Positions 7,635 through 16,361 of a stretch of 18,618 nt of DNA are shown piece after piece. The notes under the pieces are model-generated. The model was not told the origin of the DNA. It searched no databases and saw nothing but the letters and a program-made list of their open reading frames with translations. A program made the translations under genes and the position numbers. The DNA is from Acholeplasmataceae bacterium (lineage in GTDB: Bacteria > Bacillota_I > Bacilli_A > Acholeplasmatales > Acholeplasmataceae), in assembly GCA_023230825.1 (NCBI GenBank), contig JALNWO010000019.1, positions 1-18,618 on the forward strand, given 5' to 3'. Every line of letters starts with the position of its first letter. Position 1 is the first letter of the stretch.

Positions 7635-8365
7635 AAGACGTCCCCTATCCATTCATCGATTGTTTTATTACTCGTTATATCAGGCAACAAATAACACATA
7701 TATTCTTGGTTTCCTTTTTTACCTAATAAAGCCGCCTTCTTTAATCCTTGTGGGTGAAATCCTAAAGCAATCATTTCACCAAGGACACTTGCTAATGCTT
7801 GACGATGTTTCTTGATATCCTTGACAACACCAGCGTGAGGTCCAATTTCAAACTGCGGTTTAATCAAAGCTAAAATAAAACCTTTAAATCCTTGTAGGTG
7901 TCTTAAGATGGGTTTAATAGATGTAAAAGAAACATCAATAAAACAACCATCTGCAGGTGGTAACTCTACATCTAAAATATTTGTTTCTTCATAAAGTTCA
8001 ACGCGGCTATCGTTTTTTAATGTTGGATCCATTTGGTCTTTACCAACATCATACGCAAAAACTTTAGCGGCTCCTCTTTTTAAACTACAATCGGTAAATC
8101 CTCCTGTGGATGAACCAATATCTATCACAATTTTACCATTTAAGTCGATGTGAAAGTCTTCGAGAGCTTGTTCTAATTTCTCACCACCACGACTCACAAA
8201 ACGAACTTTGGTTTCAATTTGAAGAAAATCAGCTGGTTTTACGATATGGCCTGGTTTTGTAATCATTTGGCCATTCACTAACACAAGGCCACGTTTAATA
8301 TAATCTGTTGCTTGTGACCGTGTTTTGACCATTTTTAGGTCAACTAATTTGTGGTCTAACCTCAT
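7631..8365 (-). CDS. tlyA: TlyA-family rRNA 2'-O-methyltransferase (YqxC)
   Basis: TlyA-type proteins join an N-terminal S4 RNA-binding domain to an FtsJ/RrmJ-like methyltransferase. In characterised members they 2'-O-methylate cytidines of 16S and/or 23S rRNA; they are often annotated as hemolysin A or YqxC. Residues 1-55 are the S4 part (LVDLKMVKTRSQATDYIKRG), and the SAM-binding loop is DIGSSTGGFTDC at 82-93. Candidates for the K-D-K-E catalytic set are Lys63 (RGGEKL), Asp144 (FIDVSF), Lys169 (LIKPQFE) and Glu221. At 244 residues it is somewhat short of the roughly 270 usual, mostly at the C-terminus. It overlaps dxs by 4 nt (ATGA) upstream and recN by 4 nt downstream, the same order as in Bacillus but without an argR/ahrC gene between. 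The substrate in this organism is not determined. Confidence 0.9.
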   Translation of the reverse strand: MRLDHKLVDLKMVKTRSQATDYIKRGLVLVNGQMITKPGHIVKPADFLQIETKVRFVSRGGEKLEQALEDFHIDLNGKIVIDIGSSTGGFTDCSLKRGAAKVFAYDVGKDQMDPTLKNDSRVELYEETNILDVELPPADGCFIDVSFTSIKPILRHLQGFKGFILALIKPQFEIGPHAGVVKDIKKHRQALASVLGEMIALGFHPQGLKKAALLGKKGNQEYMCYLLPDITSNKTIDEWIGDVL

Positions 8366-10191
8366 TTTACTAAGTCCTGAATCACTTTCACAATACTATT
8401 AACATCCATCTGATGTTTTTTCAAAAGTTCTTGATACTGACCATGTTCAACAACAACATCTGTTAAAGACATTGATTGAATCAAATGGTGATGTTGGTGT
8501 TTAGCCATGTATTTTAAAATTTGCGGATATAAACTGCCGACATTCGTCCCTTCTTCATAAACTAAGAAACGATTGGCTTTATTTTTAAATAATTGTGCAA
8601 GCATCTTTTCATCAATCGGTTTAATAAATCTGGCATTCACAATTGTTGGTTGAAGCTTTAATTGTTTCGCTGCTTCAATGAGTAAATCTAAACTAGGTCC
8701 ATAACTAATAAGCACCAAAGGATCAGATCCGGTTTGTAGTAATGTCCAAGACGGTTTGATTGCTTCAAAAGTAACAAGATCCTTTCTTTTATCAAAGGCA
8801 ACATGTCCTTTCGGATAGCGAATGACAAAAGGATGTGTTTGCTCAAAGCCGTAATTCAATAAGGCAAAAGCTTCCTTTGCGTCATAAGGCATGGTGATAA
8901 CCATATTAGGCATTAAGTTAAACATCGAAACATCAAATAAGCCTTGGTGCGTCGATCCATCTGCGCCAACGATGCCTGCACGATCAATCCCAAAGACAAC
9001 AGGATGATTCACCCGTGCAATGTCATTTAAAATTTGGTCAAAAGCCCGTTGACTAAAAGTTGAATAAAGAGGAAAGAAAACATTGACACCTTGACGGGCC
9101 ATCATCGAAGCCATCACCGCTCCATGTTCTTCGGCAATGCCGATATCAATAAATTGATCAGGATATTTTTCTAAGAAGCTTTGTAAATGAGTGCCTACAG
9201 TCATTGCGGGCATAATCACAAAGGTCTTTCTTTTTGTCTGTAACTGATCTAAACCAATCGCGATAATTTCGCTCCATGAAACGCTTTTTCCTTTTTCATC
9301 TTGTTTTTGGGCAACACCATGATATAGACCAACGGTATCCATTTCTGCATCTTTATGGCCTTTACCCTTTTGCGTAATAATATGAAGAAAAACACTTGTT
9401 TTACTTTTTTTAATTTCCTCTAAATAATCAATTAAATCTTTTAAATTGTGTCCATCAATCGGACCCAGATACTGATACCCTAAATCTTCAAAAAGATTTT
9501 TTGGCTTAAAATACGAACGCAATCCTCCAAATAACTTCGTGGATCCACGCATCCTTAAAGCCGGTGTCATTTGGTCCCAAAAGCGTTTTACTTTCGACCT
9601 TGTCTTATGACCATTGTAACGAGGTAAAGCTCTTGAAATGGAGCCCACATTTCTCGAAATACTCATCTCATTGTCGTTAAAAATTACAATTCCTCGTTTA
9701 CTTTTATCAGACCCCAATAAGTTAAGTGCTTCAAAACTGGTTCCATTTAAAATTGAAGCATCCCCAACAATGGCAATCCCTTCGCCTACTTCTTTCTTTA
9801 AAGCTTTCGCATATAACAAACCATATAAAGCAGAAAGGGCAGTCCCCGCATGGCCACCTTCCCAAAGATCATGTTCGGATTCCTTATAATTAATAAAACC
9901 AGACAAACCGTTGGTTTGTCTGAGCTTTTTAAACTCTGAAGCTCTCCCTGTTAAAATTTTATGGGTGTAAGCTTGATGACCCACATCAAAAAGAATTGCG
10001 TCTTTGGGACTATTAAAGACATAATGTAACGCAATAATTAATTCGACAGTGCCCAAGTTTGAACTTAAATGGCCTCCCGTTTTTTCGATATTCTCGATAA
10101 GAAATTGGCGAATTTCTTCAGCCAACACTTGGAGTTCTTTTAACGATAATTGTTTGAGAAAGGCCGGGTCTTTGATGTCAAACAAACGCAT
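8362..10191 (-). CDS. dxs: 1-deoxy-D-xylulose-5-phosphate synthase
   Basis: Dxs condenses pyruvate with glyceraldehyde 3-phosphate, using thiamine diphosphate, at the entry of the MEP isoprenoid pathway. The 609 residues align along the whole family: GGHLSSNLGTVEL with His41, FDVGHQAY with His72, NDNEMSIS at 172-179, catalytic-type Glu354 in GIAEEHG, and DRAG at 403-406 with STHQG after it. Two cofactor-binding segments differ from the usual form: GHAGTALSA (113-121) where most enzymes have GHSSTSIS-like sequence, and GDASILNG (143-150) where GDGA/GDGS is normal. The metal-binding Asp144 and Asn172 remain. The start at 10191 shares one base with the xseB stop (TAATG), implying coupled translation. 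In Bacillus ispA lies between xseB and dxs; it is absent here. Confidence 0.94.
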   Translation of the reverse strand: MRLFDIKDPAFLKQLSLKELQVLAEEIRQFLIENIEKTGGHLSSNLGTVELIIALHYVFNSPKDAILFDVGHQAYTHKILTGRASEFKKLRQTNGLSGFINYKESEHDLWEGGHAGTALSALYGLLYAKALKKEVGEGIAIVGDASILNGTSFEALNLLGSDKSKRGIVIFNDNEMSISRNVGSISRALPRYNGHKTRSKVKRFWDQMTPALRMRGSTKLFGGLRSYFKPKNLFEDLGYQYLGPIDGHNLKDLIDYLEEIKKSKTSVFLHIITQKGKGHKDAEMDTVGLYHGVAQKQDEKGKSVSWSEIIAIGLDQLQTKRKTFVIMPAMTVGTHLQSFLEKYPDQFIDIGIAEEHGAVMASMMARQGVNVFFPLYSTFSQRAFDQILNDIARVNHPVVFGIDRAGIVGADGSTHQGLFDVSMFNLMPNMVITMPYDAKEAFALLNYGFEQTHPFVIRYPKGHVAFDKRKDLVTFEAIKPSWTLLQTGSDPLVLISYGPSLDLLIEAAKQLKLQPTIVNARFIKPIDEKMLAQLFKNKANRFLVYEEGTNVGSLYPQILKYMAKHQHHHLIQSMSLTDVVVEHGQYQELLKKHQMDVNSIVKVIQDLVK

Positions 10192-10379
10192 TATTCTGGT
10201 TTGATTTCCTTAACGACAAGTTTCTCCGCACTTTCAAGCATTTGGTACGCTGCTTTCGAAAGTTCTAAACCTTTTTGGTATTTTTTCACTGCTTCATCTA
10301 AAGGAATGTCTTTGTTTTCCAGTTCTTTAACGATTGTTTCTAATTCTTTTAGAAGCTCTTCAAATGATTGATTTGCCAT
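10191..10379 (-). CDS. xseB: Exodeoxyribonuclease VII small subunit
   Basis: Small subunit of exonuclease VII, which with XseA degrades single-stranded DNA from both ends in mismatch and damage processing. The 62-residue protein has the standard two-helix layout: SFEELLKELETIVKELENKD at the start, then IPLDEAVKKYQKGLELSK. AAGGA stands about 6 nt before the ATG, and the ATG shares its A with the xseA stop (TAATG). Small size and adjacency to xseA leave little doubt. Confidence 0.95.
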   Translation of the reverse strand: MANQSFEELLKELETIVKELENKDIPLDEAVKKYQKGLELSKAAYQMLESAEKLVVKEIKPE

Positions 10380-11710
10380 TATTTTTCCTTCTTTCCGGAT
10401 ACTTTTGTATATACATATCCATCTTTTAATTCAATTTCGATATTATCATCCAATTTGACAGTTTGGATAGATGTTAAGACATCTGTTCCTTTTTTAACAA
10501 GCGCATACCCTTTATCCATTAAAGCCAAAGGCGATAACGCTTTGAGTGTGTCTTTAAGGTGGTTAAACTGCCATCTTTTTCGTTCAAAAAGTGTCTGGAC
10601 TTGTTCTGCTAAACGATCTTGAAGTCGTTGTTGCTTCTCCTGGTAAAGTTTGATTTGTTCCAGCGGATGTTTCATTTTCTCTTCAAATCGTTCAACTTGG
10701 TATGCTTGTAATTTCAAATAATTTAAGTAACGATAATTTAATGCCTCTAACAAGCGGTTGATCTCATTTTGATGACGTTCTAATTTTTGTTTAGGAGATA
10801 ACCGTTCTAAACTTTCATCAAAATGAAGCAACTTTGTTTGGTAAAACTCAAGATATCCTAACATTAATCTTTGGTTTTGATATGTTAACTCAGCAATTTT
10901 TGTTAGTAAATCTTGACTGTTTGGCGTTGCTAGTTCTGCTGCTGCAGTGGGTGTTGGCGCTCTTAAGTCACTGACAAAATCAGATAGGGTAAAATCTGTT
11001 TCATGCCCGATCGCAGTAATAATAGGAATCTGAGACCGATAGATTGCTTCAATTGTTTCAAGTTCGTTAAAGCCCCATAAATCCTCGATGGAACCTCCTC
11101 CACGACCAACAATTAAAACATCGACTTCGTTTAAGCGGTTCGCCAGTTCAATTTGCTCACGAAGACTTTGACTCGCACCAGGGCCCTGAACCAAGGCAGG
11201 ATATAAATGGACTTCAGTTAACAAATACCGTCTTTGCACAGTATTTTTAATATCTTCAATGACAGCACCTGTAGGTGATGTAATCACACCAATTTTTTTA
11301 GGAAATTTAGGAATTGCTTTTTTCCGAGCATCCGCAAAATATCCTTTTTCAGATAACTCTTTTTTAAGTTTCTCGTATTGTAAGTAAAGCTCACCAATGC
11401 CATCTAATTTTAGCTCGCGAACTTGAATGCTATACGTACCACTTGGTTCATATATATTTATTTTTCCTTCAATTAACACATGGTCGCCTTCTTTTGGGTC
11501 AAATGAAACGGCTCCTGCATCACGGCTAAACATAATACAGCTAATGGATGCTGCTTCATCCTTTAGCGTAAAGTAAAAATGACCGCGACTGTGGCGTTTA
11601 AAATTGGAAATTTCTCCTTTGATTAAAATGCGTACTAAATGCTTGTCTTGTTCGAGTTTGACTTTAATGTATTTTGTTAAAGCACTTACCGTTAAATAAA
11701 CAGGTTCCAC
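10379..11710 (-). CDS. xseA: Exodeoxyribonuclease VII large subunit
   Basis: Catalytic large subunit of exonuclease VII. The 443-residue protein starts with an OB-fold DNA-binding domain (about 1-100; ILIKGEISNFKRHSRGHFYF). The nuclease domain carries VITSPTGAVIEDI near 142-154, GRGGGSIEDLW near 202-212 and GHETDFTLSDFVSDLRAPTP, followed by a long helical region (about 290-400) that carries the XseB-binding part in this family. The start codon is GTG at 11710-11708, 4 nt after the nusB stop, with AAGGGG 8 nt upstream inside the end of nusB. The order nusB-xseA-xseB matches Bacillus apart from the missing folD. No defects seen. Confidence 0.96.
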   Translation of the reverse strand: MEPVYLTVSALTKYIKVKLEQDKHLVRILIKGEISNFKRHSRGHFYFTLKDEAASISCIMFSRDAGAVSFDPKEGDHVLIEGKINIYEPSGTYSIQVRELKLDGIGELYLQYEKLKKELSEKGYFADARKKAIPKFPKKIGVITSPTGAVIEDIKNTVQRRYLLTEVHLYPALVQGPGASQSLREQIELANRLNEVDVLIVGRGGGSIEDLWGFNELETIEAIYRSQIPIITAIGHETDFTLSDFVSDLRAPTPTAAAELATPNSQDLLTKIAELTYQNQRLMLGYLEFYQTKLLHFDESLERLSPKQKLERHQNEINRLLEALNYRYLNYLKLQAYQVERFEEKMKHPLEQIKLYQEKQQRLQDRLAEQVQTLFERKRWQFNHLKDTLKALSPLALMDKGYALVKKGTDVLTSIQTVKLDDNIEIELKDGYVYTKVSGKKEK

Positions 11711-11714
11711 TGTT

Positions 11715-12104
11715 TCAGCCCCTTACAGCACTCGCAATCTGATCGATTAAACGATGATTAAACTTACGTTGTTTTTCATCGTCTAAAGTCGTATAAATTT
11801 TTGTAATTTCGATCGCTTCATTAATAATAATCTCTTTAGGAATCTCAGTAAACATCAATTCAAATGTCGCAACCCGAATAATCGCGCGATCGGGATAACT
11901 CAAACGATTTAATGTGTAATTGACTAACTGTTCCTCAATGGCTTGATCAATAGCACTCAGTTTTTCTTTTATTTCTTGGTACGATTTCTCAACTTCTTCA
12001 TTCACAAACTGTGGTTCAAAGGGAATGTTTTCACTTTGATAAAGATCGTCTTGATATAAAAGGATCATGAGTTCAATTCGATATGTTCTTCGGTCTATAT
12101 TCAT
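11715..12104 (-). CDS. nusB: Transcription antitermination factor NusB
   Basis: NusB binds boxA RNA with NusE (S10) in rRNA antitermination and 30S assembly. The chosen start gives 129 residues, near family size. Family traits are the N-terminal RTYRIELMILLYQ helix and the C-terminal block RAIIRVATFELMFTEIP, then IINEAIEITKIY and a KFNHRLIDQIA end. The usual FVNGVLD is relaxed to FNHRLID. An open frame adds six codons up to 12122, but GAGGT lies 8 nt before the 12104 ATG, and the predicted transcription start (about 12116) falls downstream of the longer start, so 12104 is preferred. First gene of the nusB-to-recN operon. Confidence 0.92.
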   Translation of the reverse strand: MNIDRRTYRIELMILLYQDDLYQSENIPFEPQFVNEEVEKSYQEIKEKLSAIDQAIEEQLVNYTLNRLSYPDRAIIRVATFELMFTEIPKEIIINEAIEITKIYTTLDDEKQRKFNHRLIDQIASAVRG

Positions 12105-12122
12105 CTTTTTTACCTCATACAT

Positions 12123-12151
12123 ATTTTAGCATAAAAGCCAAGGGAATTAAA
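12123..12151 (-). promoter_or_regulatory. Extended -10 promoter of the nusB-recN operon
   Basis: Minus-strand TAAAAT at 12128-12123 is preceded by TATGC, an extended -10 (TGnTAAAAT). A weak -35 TTTAAT at 12151-12146 is 17 nt upstream. Predicted transcription start near 12116, about 12 nt before the nusB ATG. Confidence 0.6.
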
Positions 12152-12171
12152 ATATCATGGTTAAATTGAAA

Positions 12172-12210
12172 TAAAAAAAAGACAAATTCTTCAATCAAGA
12201 ATTTGTCTTT
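12172..12210 (-). terminator. Strong terminator of the pot operon
   Basis: A perfect inverted repeat (AAAGACAAATTCTT with AAGAATTTGTCTTT, 14 bp including the A/T ends, 5-nt loop at 12192-12196) is followed on the minus strand by an unbroken run of T at 12180-12173. It begins 7 nt after the potD stop and separates potABCD from the nusB promoter. Confidence 0.92.
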
Positions 12211-12216
12211 ATCATT

Positions 12217-13404
12217 TTATCTTTTTCGTTTCCGAATGGCTGTAACTGTAATTGAAGAAACAAGGAGAACACCGACTGCAATAATCGCGATAATTGTGCC
12301 GGTTCCTAAACCACCATCATCAAAGCCTTTGCTGGCGAGAATTTCTTGCCAGGAGCTATCCATTCTTAGTTTTAATGTATCGTTATGACGGTATACTTCA
12401 TCGTTTTCATTAATTCTAACATCATAACTTGCTTCATAACCATTGAAGGTTTCACCTTCGCCTAAGACATCTAAAAAGACATCTTTTCTAGGTGTTGAAT
12501 AACCAACGAATTCTGTATTTCTTTTTGCTGAGTCATATGTTAACATAAAATTCATAAATTGATACGCAAGATCTAAGTCAGCACCCTTTGGAGTTACAAA
12601 AGCATCAACCCAAACGTTGGTCCCTTGATCAGGTACGAAAAAGCTTAAGTCATCGTTTTCTTGCATTAAGTAATTGGCATCACCAGAATAACTCACCGCT
12701 AAATCATAACGAGCTGGTCTTTCAATCATTGCGGAAAAGATATCATCGGTAATAACATACGTATCTTTCGTTAAAGCTTGGTTTAACCACTGAGTTGCTG
12801 CAGCAAATTCTACTTCTGTTGGATGATTAACTGAGGATGCTTCGAGTTGTTTTAAAGCGATTAAATACGCTTCTCTTGAACTGTTGTAAAAAGCAACTTT
12901 ATATTTTGTAGATAATGTTAAAGCATCCCAACCAAGAGTTTCTAAATCATCGGTATCGACTGTATTGGTATTATATAAAATCCCAACGTTACCCCAAAAG
13001 TAAGGTACCGCATATTTTAACATATCAAAGCCATCAGGACCTTCATTTAATTTGTTTAAGACATGTGACAAGCTGTCTGCTAAATCTGTTTCTTTAGAAA
13101 ACGTTGTTAATCGTGACCAATCGATGGGGTCAATTAAATTTTCATTCGCAAGTTGTTCAATCGCGTAATCACTAGGAATGACTAAGTCATATTGGTTTCC
13201 TGATTTAATTTGGGTAATGGCAATTTCATTTGAATCAAAAGAAATTTGTTTGACACGAATGCCCGTTTCATCTTCAAAATCTTTTACAATATCATCGTCA
13301 ATATATAAACCCCAGTTATATAATTTTAAAGTGGGGCCTGTTTCACAAGCAACTAAAAAGATGATTGCGAAGAAGATCATGGCAATACTTATTATTTTTT
13401 TCAT
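12217..13404 (-). CDS. potD: Polyamine-binding lipoprotein PotD with C-terminal anchor
   Basis: Extracellular substrate-binding protein of the spermidine/putrescine ABC importer. The signal ends in the lipobox LVAC, so Cys20 is the predicted lipidation site. The mature protein starts with the family block LYNWGLYIDDD; others are IPSDYAIEQL, SYSGDANY and WVDAFVTPKGA, matching the Trp, Tyr and Asp positions that hold the polyamine in PotD. At 395 residues it is longer than usual because of an added C-terminus: after GFDDGGLGTG comes one hydrophobic span (about 369-389) and a basic end RKRKR. That would give two membrane anchors, lipid and helix. GGAGG precedes the ATG and the gene overlaps potC by 4 nt. 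Which polyamine it binds cannot be read from the sequence. Confidence 0.93.
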   Translation of the reverse strand: MKKIISIAMIFFAIIFLVACETGPTLKLYNWGLYIDDDIVKDFEDETGIRVKQISFDSNEIAITQIKSGNQYDLVIPSDYAIEQLANENLIDPIDWSRLTTFSKETDLADSLSHVLNKLNEGPDGFDMLKYAVPYFWGNVGILYNTNTVDTDDLETLGWDALTLSTKYKVAFYNSSREAYLIALKQLEASSVNHPTEVEFAAATQWLNQALTKDTYVITDDIFSAMIERPARYDLAVSYSGDANYLMQENDDLSFFVPDQGTNVWVDAFVTPKGADLDLAYQFMNFMLTYDSAKRNTEFVGYSTPRKDVFLDVLGEGETFNGYEASYDVRINENDEVYRHNDTLKLRMDSSWQEILASKGFDDGGLGTGTIIAIIAVGVLLVSSITVTAIRKRKR

Positions 13405-14216
13405 TCTAATTCCTCCATTCTCTTTCCTTTTTTAAAGTAGTCATACATAATTTTAACACCAATAATTAATAATATAATGGTGGATAAAGCATTAATAATT
13501 GGTTTAGGGCTTAGACGGTTGGTGTATAAATAAATAGAAATATTTTTATCACCACTTGAACCCGCAACAAAGTAAGAAATAATAAAATCATCAAAGCTCA
13601 TCGCAAAAGCAATCGCAGCACCAGCTGTAATCGCCACTTTAATTTGGGGGAGGATGACTTTAATGAGTGCTTTTAGTGGTGAAGCGCCTAAGTCATACGC
13701 AGCATCTGCAATATTTGGATCTAAGCTTTTTACCTTTGGGTATACAGTAATTAAGACATATGGTGTCGAAAATGCAACATGGGCGATAAGCATCGTATTA
13801 TACCCAGGAGCAATTTGTAAAGCCCCAAATAATACAAGTAAGGAAACAGCGGTAATAATTTCTGGTGACACGATAGGTATGTTATTCACAGTCATCGTTA
13901 AATCACGAATCACCTTTTTTGTTTGGGTTAACGCGATCGCCGCAAGTGTTCCTAAAATAGTTGAAATAAATGTTGATAAAACAGCAATCCATAACGTCAT
14001 GAAGACAACAGACTCTTTTGGATTCGTGTAATTAAATAGTTCACGGTCGGTAAAAAGTTCGGTATATCTTCTAAACGTAAAACCTTGCCATACGGTTAAT
14101 GAATTGGCTTCATTAAACGAAAAGACAGCAATAGAAATAATCGGTGCGTATATAAATAACATGACTAAAACTAAGAAAATCGTTTGGTAGGGGTTAATTT
14201 GTTTCTTTCTCATCAT
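13401..14216 (-). CDS. potC: Polyamine ABC transporter permease PotC
   Basis: One of the two membrane permease subunits of the PotABCD importer. It has 271 residues with about six membrane spans, the first at roughly 12-34. The cytoplasmic EAA loop that docks on the ATPase reads AAYDLGASPLKALIKVILP, followed by FAMSFDDFIISYFVAG, typical of PotC. It overlaps the end of potB by 23 nt and potD by 4 nt. Two adjacent ATGs (14216 and 14213) are possible starts; AGGGGA is 6 nt before the first, which is used here. The order B-C-D matches E. coli. Confidence 0.94.
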   Translation of the reverse strand: MMRKKQINPYQTIFLVLVMLFIYAPIISIAVFSFNEANSLTVWQGFTFRRYTELFTDRELFNYTNPKESVVFMTLWIAVLSTFISTILGTLAAIALTQTKKVIRDLTMTVNNIPIVSPEIITAVSLLVLFGALQIAPGYNTMLIAHVAFSTPYVLITVYPKVKSLDPNIADAAYDLGASPLKALIKVILPQIKVAITAGAAIAFAMSFDDFIISYFVAGSSGDKNISIYLYTNRLSPKPIINALSTIILLIIGVKIMYDYFKKGKRMEELE

Positions 14217-15069
14217 CGAGGATCCCCTTGTATTTATCTAGTTTGCGAATATAGTAGACAATTCCTAAAATAACAAATGATAAGACGATTGCAATGGCTG
14301 AAGAATAGGAAATCCGTCCATTTAAAATAATTGATTTTTCGATTAAAGTCCCAATCATATAAATGTTTTGACTCGGCGCTAAATACTGCGGAACAATAAT
14401 CGTGGTTGCTGCCGGAAGAAAGACCATGAGGATTCCTGAAATCACACCGGATAAAGAAAGCGGGACAATTACTTTTCTCATCGTTTTTAATCTGGATGCG
14501 CCTAAGTCGGCTGCAGATTCTATTAAACTTGGATCAATTTTTGAGATAACTGCATAAATGGGTAAAACCATAAATGGTAAATACACATAAACCAAACCAA
14601 GGACAACACCAAAGGAAGTGTCAATTAAGAAAGGTGCAATCATCCGGATGATTTGTTCTAAAGCACGGACTCTTAAAAGCATGTTAATCCACATTGGGGC
14701 GTTAATTAATAAAAGTAAAGCAATTTGAGATTTCAATTTTAGTTTTGTTAGTAAATACGCAAGCGGATAGCCGATAATCAAACTGACTAAAGTAGCCGCA
14801 AACGCAATCCATAAACTCGATGTCATCGCTCTTACAAACGCTGTTGTCTTGAAGAAGTCTAAATAATGAGCAAAGGTAAAACCAATCGGGAAAACAGACG
14901 TTTGGTTGTCATGTTGAAATGACGAGATGACCATTAAAAAGATGGGAATTGCAACAAAGACAATTAAAACGAAAAAGTAAGGGAGTCCTAAATAAAATTC
15001 AAGCTTTTTGGGAGCCTTTCTTTTTGTCCGCTTTTTGTCTTGATGGACATTGATGATCGATTTGTTCAT
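14194..15069 (-). CDS. potB: Polyamine ABC transporter permease PotB
   Basis: Second permease subunit of the importer. It has 291 residues: a basic cytosolic N-terminus ([12 protein letters not shown]) and about six membrane spans, starting with [19 protein letters not shown]. The EAA loop is [20 protein letters not shown], the contact site for the PotA ATPase. The ATG shares the ATGA overlap with the potA stop and has GGAG 8 nt upstream. It pairs with PotC as the heterodimeric channel. Nothing unusual seen. Confidence 0.94.
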   Translation of the reverse strand: MNKSIINVHQDKKRTKRKAPKKLEFYLGLPYFFVLIVFVAIPIFLMVISSFQHDNQTSVFPIGFTFAHYLDFFKTTAFVRAMTSSLWIAFAATLVSLIIGYPLAYLLTKLKLKSQIALLLLINAPMWINMLLRVRALEQIIRMIAPFLIDTSFGVVLGLVYVYLPFMVLPIYAVISKIDPSLIESAADLGASRLKTMRKVIVPLSLSGVISGILMVFLPAATTIIVPQYLAPSQNIYMIGTLIEKSIILNGRISYSSAIAIVLSFVILGIVYYIRKLDKYKGILDDEKETN

Positions 15070-16361
15070 CTTCTTTTCTCCATCACGTGTAAGTCTTCAG
15101 GACCAAATTTAATGCCAACGGTACTTTCTAGTTCATGATAATCGGTTGTATGAATGGTATAAATTCTGATGTCCGTTAAAACGTCAATCTCATAATGAAC
15201 ACCCTTAAAGGCGATACTATCAACGACACCCGTTAAAAGTCCTTTATCGGGATCAACAATGTCAATGTCCTCGGGACGAATAACAATGTCAACGGGTTCG
15301 TTTCGAGAAAAGCCTTTGTCAACACAAACATATTCTTGACCATCAAAAGCGACACGAAAATCATCAATCATTGTTCCTTCAATAATATTTGACTCACCAA
15401 TGAACTTTGCAACAAAAGTATTCGCTGGCTCATTATAAATATCTTCAGGCGTTCCAATTTGGTAGATTTCGCCATGGTTCATGACAACAATTTTATCACT
15501 CATTGTGAGCGCTTCTTCTTGATCGTGAGTGACATACAAAAATGTGATGCCCGCACTTTTTTGAATTTCTTTTAATTCATATTGCATTTCTTGACGAAGC
15601 TTTAAATCTAATGCGGCGAGCGGCTCATCAAGAAGTAAAATTTTGGGTTCATTTATCAACGCTCTTGCTATTGCAACACGTTGTTGCTGACCACCAGATA
15701 ATTTATGAACTTCTCTTTCTTCATATCCTTCTAAGCCCACAAGTTTTAAATATTTCGTAACTTTGGTTTGAATTTCAGCCTCTATTTTTTGTTTGGTAAT
15801 AAATTGTGCTTTTAATTGCTTTATTTCTGCATTGACCAAAGCTTTGTCAGCTCCATTTTTCAATGATTGATTTAAAACAGCAATTTGTTTTTTCAAATCA
15901 TGGTTTCGATCTCGAAGAGCCACTATTTCTGCTTGTTGTGCTTTTCTTAATTCTTTAATTTCGCTTTTATCTTTTGTTTTACTAATCAGTTCTTGATATT
16001 TCTTTTGGGTTTCACGAATTTTTTCTAACGTGTAAAGCGAATCATTTTTAACTCTAAGTCCAAACGCTACGTTTTCATAAACATTCAAATGAGGAAACAA
16101 GGCATACCTTTGAAAGACCGTATTTGTCGGTCTTTTATGTGCAGGTGTTCCCAAAATGGATTGACCATCAAAAAGGACCTCACCAGCACTTGGGTCCACA
16201 AAACCGCCAATAATTCTCAACGTTGTTGTTTTCCCACATCCAGATGGTCCCAAAAGGGTTACAAATTCGTTTTGCTCGATCGTTAAATCAATCCCACGCA
16301 AGACGACTTGTCCATTAAATTCTTTTGTAATGTCTTTTAATTCAATTAAGGCAGCCATCAT
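15066..16361 (-). CDS. potA: Polyamine ABC transporter ATPase PotA, with helical insertion
   Basis: ATP-hydrolysing subunit powering polyamine uptake through PotBC. Counting from 16361 the protein has 431 residues, about 55-60 more than the usual 370-378. Walker A GPSGCGKT is at 38-45, the Q-loop [10 protein letters not shown] has Gln84, signature LSGGQQQR is at 221-228, Walker B ILLLDEP at 241-247 and the switch His at 279; a TOBE-type regulatory domain follows about 325. Between NVAFGLRVK and the signature lie about 90 extra residues (about 105-197), highly charged with Leu/Ile heptads, predicted helical or coiled coil. AAAGG stands 6 nt before the 16361 ATG and 9 nt before the next ATG (16358); an ATG at 16367 touches the ribosome site and is unlikely. 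First gene of potABCD. Confidence 0.93.
   Translation of the reverse strand: MMAALIELKDITKEFNGQVVLRGIDLTIEQNEFVTLLGPSGCGKTTTLRIIGGFVDPSAGEVLFDGQSILGTPAHKRPTNTVFQRYALFPHLNVYENVAFGLRVKNDSLYTLEKIRETQKKYQELISKTKDKSEIKELRKAQQAEIVALRDRNHDLKKQIAVLNQSLKNGADKALVNAEIKQLKAQFITKQKIEAEIQTKVTKYLKLVGLEGYEEREVHKLSGGQQQRVAIARALINEPKILLLDEPLAALDLKLRQEMQYELKEIQKSAGITFLYVTHDQEEALTMSDKIVVMNHGEIYQIGTPEDIYNEPANTFVAKFIGESNIIEGTMIDDFRVAFDGQEYVCVDKGFSRNEPVDIVIRPEDIDIVDPDKGLLTGVVDSIAFKGVHYEIDVLTDIRIYTIHTTDYHELESTVGIKFGPEDLHVMEKRR
15771..16049 (-). other. Coiled-coil-like insertion inside potA
   Basis: This stretch encodes the extra segment of PotA lying between the Q-loop and the signature motif. It contains no Pro and only one Gly, is rich in Lys, Glu and Gln, and shows Leu spaced by seven ([19 protein letters not shown]), consistent with one or two long helices folding back on each other. 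Standard PotA has about 25 residues in this place. Boundaries are estimated by eye. Confidence 0.7.

Noticed and set aside
9638..10622. Plus-strand ORFs opposite dxs, xseB and xseA
   Set aside because: Shadows of well-supported genes on the minus strand, with no motifs or signals of their own.
13654..14031. 125-codon plus-strand ORF
   Set aside because: Fully antisense to potC, whose membrane topology and EAA motif are clear; it has no ribosome site.
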